Assembly (NCBI GenBank): GCA_023427545.1
Contig: JAEZBF010000087.1
Span: 1 to 9,701 of the forward strand
Source of the DNA: Pseudomonadota bacterium
GTDB taxonomy: Bacteria; Pseudomonadota; Alphaproteobacteria; Rhizobiales; Devosiaceae
Direction of reading: 5' to 3'
Length of the DNA stretch: 9,701 nt
In this document: positions 6,005-9,701 of the stretch, one piece after another
How positions within the stretch are numbered: the stretch's first letter is position 1
Layout of the letters: each line of letters begins with the position of its first letter
Made by a program: the position numbers and the translations under genes
The notes under the pieces: model-generated
What the model was told of the DNA's origin: nothing
What the model saw: only the letters and a program-made list of their open reading frames with translations
Databases searched by the model: none

Positions 6005-8350
6005 ATGTCCCGCGCGGCTGAACCACAAAGAATCGAACGTCCAGCCGGCGGCGCCATCACCGCCCAGCTCAACCGGCGCGCACCCGACTACCTCAAGGGC
6101 CTCAATCCCGAGCAGCTCGATGCGGTCACCAGCATCGACGGCCCGCTGCTCGTGCTCGCCGGCGCCGGTACCGGCAAGACGCGCGTGCTCACGACCCGCA
6201 TCGCCCACATCCTCTCGACGAAGAAGGCGTGGGGCCGCGAAATCCTTGCCGTGACCTTCACCAACAAGGCCGCCCGCGAGATGAAGGAGCGGATCGGCCA
6301 CCTCGTTGGCTCGGGTGTCGAGGGCATGCCGTGGCTGGGCACCTTTCACTCGATCGGCGCGCGTATCCTCCGCCAGCACGCCGAGCTGGTAGACCTCAGG
6401 TCCGATTTCACCATCCTCGATACGGACGACCAGATTCGGCTCATCAAGCAGCTCATCGAGGCCGAGAACCTCGATGAGAAACGCTGGCCCGCGCGTCAGT
6501 TCGCCGGCCTCATGGACAACTGGAAGAACCGTGGCTGGCTGCCGAAGGACGTCACTCCTGCCGAGAGCGCGCAGTTCGCCAACGGCCGCGGCGCCAAGCT
6601 CTACGCCGACTACCAGGCCCGGCTGAAGACCCTCAACGCCGCCGATTTTGGCGATCTCCTGCTTGAGTGCATCCGCCTGTTTCGCGAGCACCCAGAGGTG
6701 TTGGCCGAGTTTCACCGCAAGTTCCGCTACATCCTCGTCGACGAGTACCAGGACAGCAACGTCGCCCAGTACCTCTGGCTGCGTCTGCTCGCCCAGGGCA
6801 AGCCGGCCAACGAGGCCAATGTCTGCGTGGTGGGCGATGACGACCAGTCGATCTACGGCTGGCGCGGCGCCGAGGTCGACAACATCCTGCGCTTTGAGAA
6901 GGACTTCCCAGGCGCCAAGGTCATTCGCCTCGAGCGCAATTACCGCTCCACCGGCAACATCCTCTCGGCCGCCTCCCACCTCATCGCCCACAACGAGAGC
7001 CGCCTGGGCAAGACCCTGCACACCGATGTTGCCGACAAGGGCGAAAAGATCGGCGTCAAGCAGCTGTGGGACAGCGAGGAGGAAGCCCGCCAGATCGGCG
7101 ACGACATCGAGCAGCTCCAGCGCCAGGGCGAAGACCTAAATTCAATGGCGATCCTCGTCCGCGCCTCCTACCAGATGCGCGAGTTCGAAGAGCGCTTCAT
7201 CACCCTTGGCCTGAGCTACCGCGTCATCGGCGGGCCCCGCTTCTACGAACGCCGCGAAATCCGCGACGCGCTCGCCTACCTCCGCCTCGTCGCCAACCCC
7301 ACCGACGACCTCGCCTTCGAGCGCATCGTCAACGTCCCCAAGCGTGGCCTAGGCGACACCACGCTCAAGACCCTGTTCGACACCGCCCGCGCACATCGCA
7401 GCCCGCTGATGGCGGCAACCCGGGCGCTCGTCGAAACCGAGGAGCTCAAGGCCAAGCAGCGTACCACCTTGCGCGATCTTGTCGCCCAGTTCGACGATTG
7501 GAGCCGCCGCGCTCGCGACCTGCCGCACGCCGAGCTTGCCCAGCAGATCCTCGACGAGAGCGGCTACACCGCGATGTGGCAGCAGGACAAATCGCCGGAC
7601 AGCCCCGGCCGCCTCGAGAACCTCAAGGAACTCGTCGAGTCGATGCGCGAGTTTGAAACTCTCGGGTCGTTCCTCGAGCACATCTCGCTGGTCATGGACC
7701 GCGACACCGGCGAGGCGCAGGACGCCGTCTCGATCATGACCCTGCACTCGGCCAAGGGCCTTGAGTTCAACACCGTCTTCCTGCCCGGCTGGGAGGAAGG
7801 CCTGTTCCCCAGCCAGCGCACCATGGACGAGCTGGGCAGGGCCGGCCTAGAGGAGGAACGCCGGCTCGCCTATGTCGGCGTCACGCGCGCCCGCAAGCGC
7901 CTTCGCATCAGCTTCGTCCAGAACCGTCGCACCCACGGTCTCTGGCAGTCGGCCCTGCCCTCGCGGTTCGTCGACGAACTGCCCGCCGAGGCCGTCGAGG
8001 TGACCGACACCGGCTCGGCCTACGGCGGGTACGCCTACGGCGGCCGCAAAGCCAACCGCTTCAACATGACCGACCCGTTCGACAGTCTCTACGAGACCCC
8101 GGGCTGGCAGCGGGCACGTGCCCAGCAGGGCGCCCGCAAGGGTGCCGGTCCGATGACCATCGAAGGCGAATTGGTCGCCCGCTCGGTCGATCTCGGTGCT
8201 CAGGCTTCCGCCTATAAGACCGGCGAGCGGGTCTTCCACCTGAAATTCGGCTACGGCACCATCGAGCAGATCGAAGGCAACAAGCTCACCATCGAGTTCG
8301 AAAAAGCGGGCCGCAAGAAGGTCCTCGAAAGCTTCGTGCAGAAGCCCTGA
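6005..8350 (+). CDS. uvrD: UvrD/PcrA-type superfamily 1 DNA helicase
   Basis: This ATP-driven 3'-5' DNA helicase removes the cut strand in nucleotide excision repair and mismatch repair and clears RecA or RNA polymerase from DNA. The 781-residue protein is complete, with all motifs in order: Q motif LNPEQLDAV (33-41), Walker A AGAGTGKT (52-59), Ia AVTFTNKAAREMKER (82-96), GTFHS (112-116), DEXX-box ILVDEYQD (243-250), motif III VVGDDDQSIYGWRGA (275-289), motif IV LERNYRS (309-315), motif V MTLHSAKGLEF (578-588) and motif VI EEERRLAYVGVTRARKRL (616-633). The C-terminus (741-780, ERVFHLKFGYGTIEQIEGNKLTIEF) is the small Tudor-like domain that contacts RNA polymerase in PcrA/UvrD. ATG 6005 follows an in-frame TGA at once, so no earlier start exists without crossing a stop. 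No clear ribosome binding site is seen; a hairpin lies just upstream. Confidence 0.96.
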   Translation: MSRAAEPQRIERPAGGAITAQLNRRAPDYLKGLNPEQLDAVTSIDGPLLVLAGAGTGKTRVLTTRIAHILSTKKAWGREILAVTFTNKAAREMKERIGHLVGSGVEGMPWLGTFHSIGARILRQHAELVDLRSDFTILDTDDQIRLIKQLIEAENLDEKRWPARQFAGLMDNWKNRGWLPKDVTPAESAQFANGRGAKLYADYQARLKTLNAADFGDLLLECIRLFREHPEVLAEFHRKFRYILVDEYQDSNVAQYLWLRLLAQGKPANEANVCVVGDDDQSIYGWRGAEVDNILRFEKDFPGAKVIRLERNYRSTGNILSAASHLIAHNESRLGKTLHTDVADKGEKIGVKQLWDSEEEARQIGDDIEQLQRQGEDLNSMAILVRASYQMREFEERFITLGLSYRVIGGPRFYERREIRDALAYLRLVANPTDDLAFERIVNVPKRGLGDTTLKTLFDTARAHRSPLMAATRALVETEELKAKQRTTLRDLVAQFDDWSRRARDLPHAELAQQILDESGYTAMWQQDKSPDSPGRLENLKELVESMREFETLGSFLEHISLVMDRDTGEAQDAVSIMTLHSAKGLEFNTVFLPGWEEGLFPSQRTMDELGRAGLEEERRLAYVGVTRARKRLRISFVQNRRTHGLWQSALPSRFVDELPAEAVEVTDTGSAYGGYAYGGRKANRFNMTDPFDSLYETPGWQRARAQQGARKGAGPMTIEGELVARSVDLGAQASAYKTGERVFHLKFGYGTIEQIEGNKLTIEFEKAGRKKVLESFVQKP

Positions 8351-8360
8351 GGACCTGATC

Positions 8361-9314
8361 TCACCCCTGCGGCGTCACCACCTGCTTTTCCCGGCTGCGG
8401 TCGCGCCCGAGCTTATGCTCGCGGTAGATGATGAACAGCCCGGAGCCGACGACGATCAACCCGCCGATCCACACGTAGGGCGTCGGCACGTCGCCGAAGA
8501 ACACGAAGCCGATCATCACCGAAAAGATCAGCGACGTGTATTCGAACGGCGCCACCACGCTCATGTCGGCGTGCCTGTAGCTTTCGGTCATCATGACTTG
8601 CGCCACGCCGCCGCAGATGCCGGCGCCCACCAGCATCGCCAGCGCGGTCGGCGTCGGCATGACCCAGCCGAACGGCAGGGTCATCAGCGCGAGCCCACTC
8701 GAGACCACAAGAAAGTAGAGCACGACCGTCGCCGAGCGCTCGGTCTGGATCAGCTTCCTCACCAGCAGCTGCGCCACCCCGCCCAGGAATGACCCGGCGA
8801 TGGCCGCCAGCGCCCCGATCGCCAGTCCATCACCTGCGCTGCCCGAAAATACGGTGAGCCGCGGCCAGGCGATAATCACCACGCCGATCAGGCCCACAAC
8901 CACCGCTGTCCAGCGGTAGAGCCGCACCACCTCATGCAGGATCAGGGCGGAGAGAATCACGATCACCAGCGGCGTCGCGTATCCGATGGTCACGGCTTCC
9001 GGCAGCGGCAGCAGTTTCAGCGCGAAGAAGTTGAGGCCCATCGAGATCGTGCCTACCACCCCGCGCCAGACATGCCCGCCCACCGCGTTGGTCCTGAGCC
9101 CCGCGCGAAGCTCGCCCTGCCATGCGAGGAACAGCACCACCGGGAAGATGCCGACGAACGAGCGGAAGAACACCAGCTCGCCGGGCGGCACCCCATTGGT
9201 CGCCTTGAGCAGTGCCGCCATGACGAGGAACAGCATCACCGCCCCGACCTTGAAGGCAATTCCGGTGAGCGGGGCGTTGCGCCGGGGCGCAGGAACGGAG
9301 GCGGGCTGGGACAC
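8361..9314 (-). CDS. DMT-superfamily transporter with two EamA domains
   Basis: The 317-residue protein has about ten hydrophobic helices arranged as two EamA repeats (about residues 17-150 and 163-297), typical of drug/metabolite transporters of the inner membrane. Family-like segments include GELVFFRSFVGIFP (45-58), EAVTIGYATPLVIVILSALILHE (106-128) and SYRHADMSVVAPFEYTSLIFSVMIGFVFFGD (245-275). The tail is short and basic. The start is GTG (9312-9314): an in-frame TAG lies five codons upstream and the next start-like codon falls inside helix 1. The only ribosome binding site candidate, GAGGG, is unusually close (3 bases). The substrate cannot be told from sequence; relatives move amino acids, riboflavin, S-adenosylmethionine or other small molecules. 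The gene converges on uvrD with 10 bases between and no terminator hairpin, and is divergent from the ArsR gene. Confidence 0.92.
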   Translation of the reverse strand: MSQPASVPAPRRNAPLTGIAFKVGAVMLFLVMAALLKATNGVPPGELVFFRSFVGIFPVVLFLAWQGELRAGLRTNAVGGHVWRGVVGTISMGLNFFALKLLPLPEAVTIGYATPLVIVILSALILHEVVRLYRWTAVVVGLIGVVIIAWPRLTVFSGSAGDGLAIGALAAIAGSFLGGVAQLLVRKLIQTERSATVVLYFLVVSSGLALMTLPFGWVMPTPTALAMLVGAGICGGVAQVMMTESYRHADMSVVAPFEYTSLIFSVMIGFVFFGDVPTPYVWIGGLIVVGSGLFIIYREHKLGRDRSREKQVVTPQG

Positions 9315-9362
9315 CCGCCCTCGCTAGGAGATTTGCCGTCTCTGGACAATCCACCAATGGAC

Positions 9363-9391
9363 TTGACGTTTCATAAGGCTCCGCTTATGAA
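9363..9391 (+). promoter_or_regulatory. Probable promoter of the ArsR-family gene
   Basis: TTGACG (9363-9368) and TATGAA (9386-9391) are separated by exactly 17 bases. The predicted start near 9398 leaves a leader of only about 14 bases before ATG 9412, without a Shine-Dalgarno sequence. The spacer is filled by the first inverted repeat, so a bound regulator would block RNA polymerase. Confidence 0.65.
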
Positions 9392-9393
9392 AC
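9368..9393. promoter_or_regulatory. Operator-like inverted repeat 1
   Basis: GTTTCATAAG (9368-9377) and CTTATGAAAC (9384-9393) are perfect 10-base inverted arms around GCTCCG. It lies between and over the -35 and -10 boxes, the classical place for a repressor site. A dimeric ArsR-type winged-helix protein encoded just downstream is the natural candidate to bind it. Confidence 0.75.
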
Positions 9394-9396
9394 ATA

Positions 9397-9414
9397 CATA
9401 AGTCTTCGCTTATG
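9397..9414. promoter_or_regulatory. Operator-like inverted repeat 2, overlapping the start codon
   Basis: CATAAG (9397-9402) and CTTATG (9409-9414) flank TCTTCG. This 18-base site matches the core of repeat 1 at 16 of 18 positions, centre to centre 25 bases away. Its last three bases are the ATG start codon of the ArsR-family gene and its first bases are at the predicted transcription start. Confidence 0.7.
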
Positions 9415-9701
9415 GCGTCAGCAATGCAGGCACAAAGTACGGATCTGGCCACACTCATGCGCACGCTCGCCGATCCCACGCGACGCGCCGTTTACGAGCG
9501 GATCGTGGATCGCGGCGAAGCCACCGTCATCGAGCTGACGCGTGCCGGTACCGTCAGCCAGCCCGCCGTATCGCAGCACCTCAAGGCCCTCCGTACCGCC
9601 GGGCTCGTCAGCGAGCGTCGTGACGGCCGCAACGTACGCTACCGTGCCGAACCCCGCGGCCTCGATCCGCTCGTCGACTGGCTCGGCATCTACGGCCTGT
9701 T
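9412..9701 (+). CDS. ArsR-family winged-helix transcriptional regulator (3' end outside window)
   Basis: The visible 96 residues are the DNA-binding part of an ArsR/SmtB-fold repressor: LMRTLADPTRRAVYERIVD (helix 1-2, residues 15-33), then the helix-turn-helix VSQPAVSQHLKALRTAGLV (48-66) and the wing SERRDGRNVRYRAEPRGL (67-84). The metal-binding ELCVCDL motif of ArsR/SmtB is absent (VIELTRAG instead), so metal sensing through that site is unlikely. The RNVRYRAEPRGLDPLVDWL end is typical of ArsR regulators that stand before SRPBCC/AHSA1-domain genes, but the downstream gene is not in the window. Start: ATG 9412; a second in-frame ATG at 9424 is possible, and neither has a Shine-Dalgarno. Two inverted repeats in its promoter suggest self-repression, possibly also control of the divergent transporter gene. 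Confidence 0.9.
   Translation, partial: MASAMQAQSTDLATLMRTLADPTRRAVYERIVDRGEATVIELTRAGTVSQPAVSQHLKALRTAGLVSERRDGRNVRYRAEPRGLDPLVDWLGIYGL

Noticed and set aside
5903..7021. 372-residue open frame on the minus strand across the uvrD 5' half
   Set aside because: It is antisense to the Walker A and DEXX-box coding region of a clear helicase; composition is that of a shadow frame.
8351..8360. Terminator between uvrD and the transporter gene
   Set aside because: The gap is 10 bases with no inverted repeat.

Overview
The window looks like a piece of a GC-rich alphaproteobacterial chromosome, probably from the order Hyphomicrobiales (Rhizobiales). The best evidence is a circularly permuted, two-piece type of transfer-messenger RNA gene (ssrA), which is typical of Alphaproteobacteria. 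It is followed by an alpha-type SspB adaptor gene and a small ribbon-helix-helix protein of a kind common in that class. I cannot give a genus; a Devosia-like organism is only a guess. There is no insertion sequence, phage gene, CRISPR array, tRNA or rRNA in the window, and it reads as ordinary core chromosome.

Layout from left to right. Positions 1-900 hold the 3' end of a proline/alanine-rich, probably exported protein with one globular domain, function unknown. Positions about 945-1262 hold the permuted ssrA gene behind a good sigma-70 type promoter: acceptor piece with its CCA end first, then a short spacer, then the coding piece, whose reading frame gives the degradation tag AANDNYAPVALAA (first alanine from the charged tmRNA). 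Next come sspB (1358-1828), encoding the ClpXP adaptor that recognises such tags, and a ribbon-helix-helix gene (1832-2044) that starts at TTG one codon after the sspB stop. On the minus strand, converging on it, lies a 1237-residue AsmA-family membrane-anchored protein (2041-5754). The two genes end in the same palindromic CTAG.

The 250-base divergent region 5755-6004 separates asmA from uvrD (6005-8350), a complete UvrD/PcrA-type helicase with all superfamily 1 motifs. Just before the uvrD start is a strong two-part hairpin inside a 17-codon possible leader frame, whose stop codon directly touches the uvrD ATG. A ten-helix DMT (EamA) transporter on the minus strand (8361-9314) converges on uvrD with only 10 bases between. 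Divergent from the transporter is an ArsR-family regulator (9412 to the window end, truncated). Its promoter carries two near-identical inverted repeats, CATAAG-N6-CTTATG, one between the -35 and -10 boxes and one reaching into the start codon.

Functional links. ssrA and sspB belong to one process, tagging of products of stalled ribosomes and their delivery to the ClpXP protease, and they sit side by side here. The other genes (envelope AsmA protein, DNA repair helicase, transporter, ArsR regulator) have no clear common pathway. I did not find an obviously new multi-gene system. The most noteworthy items are the ssrA-sspB linkage, the double operator of the ArsR gene and the structured uvrD leader.
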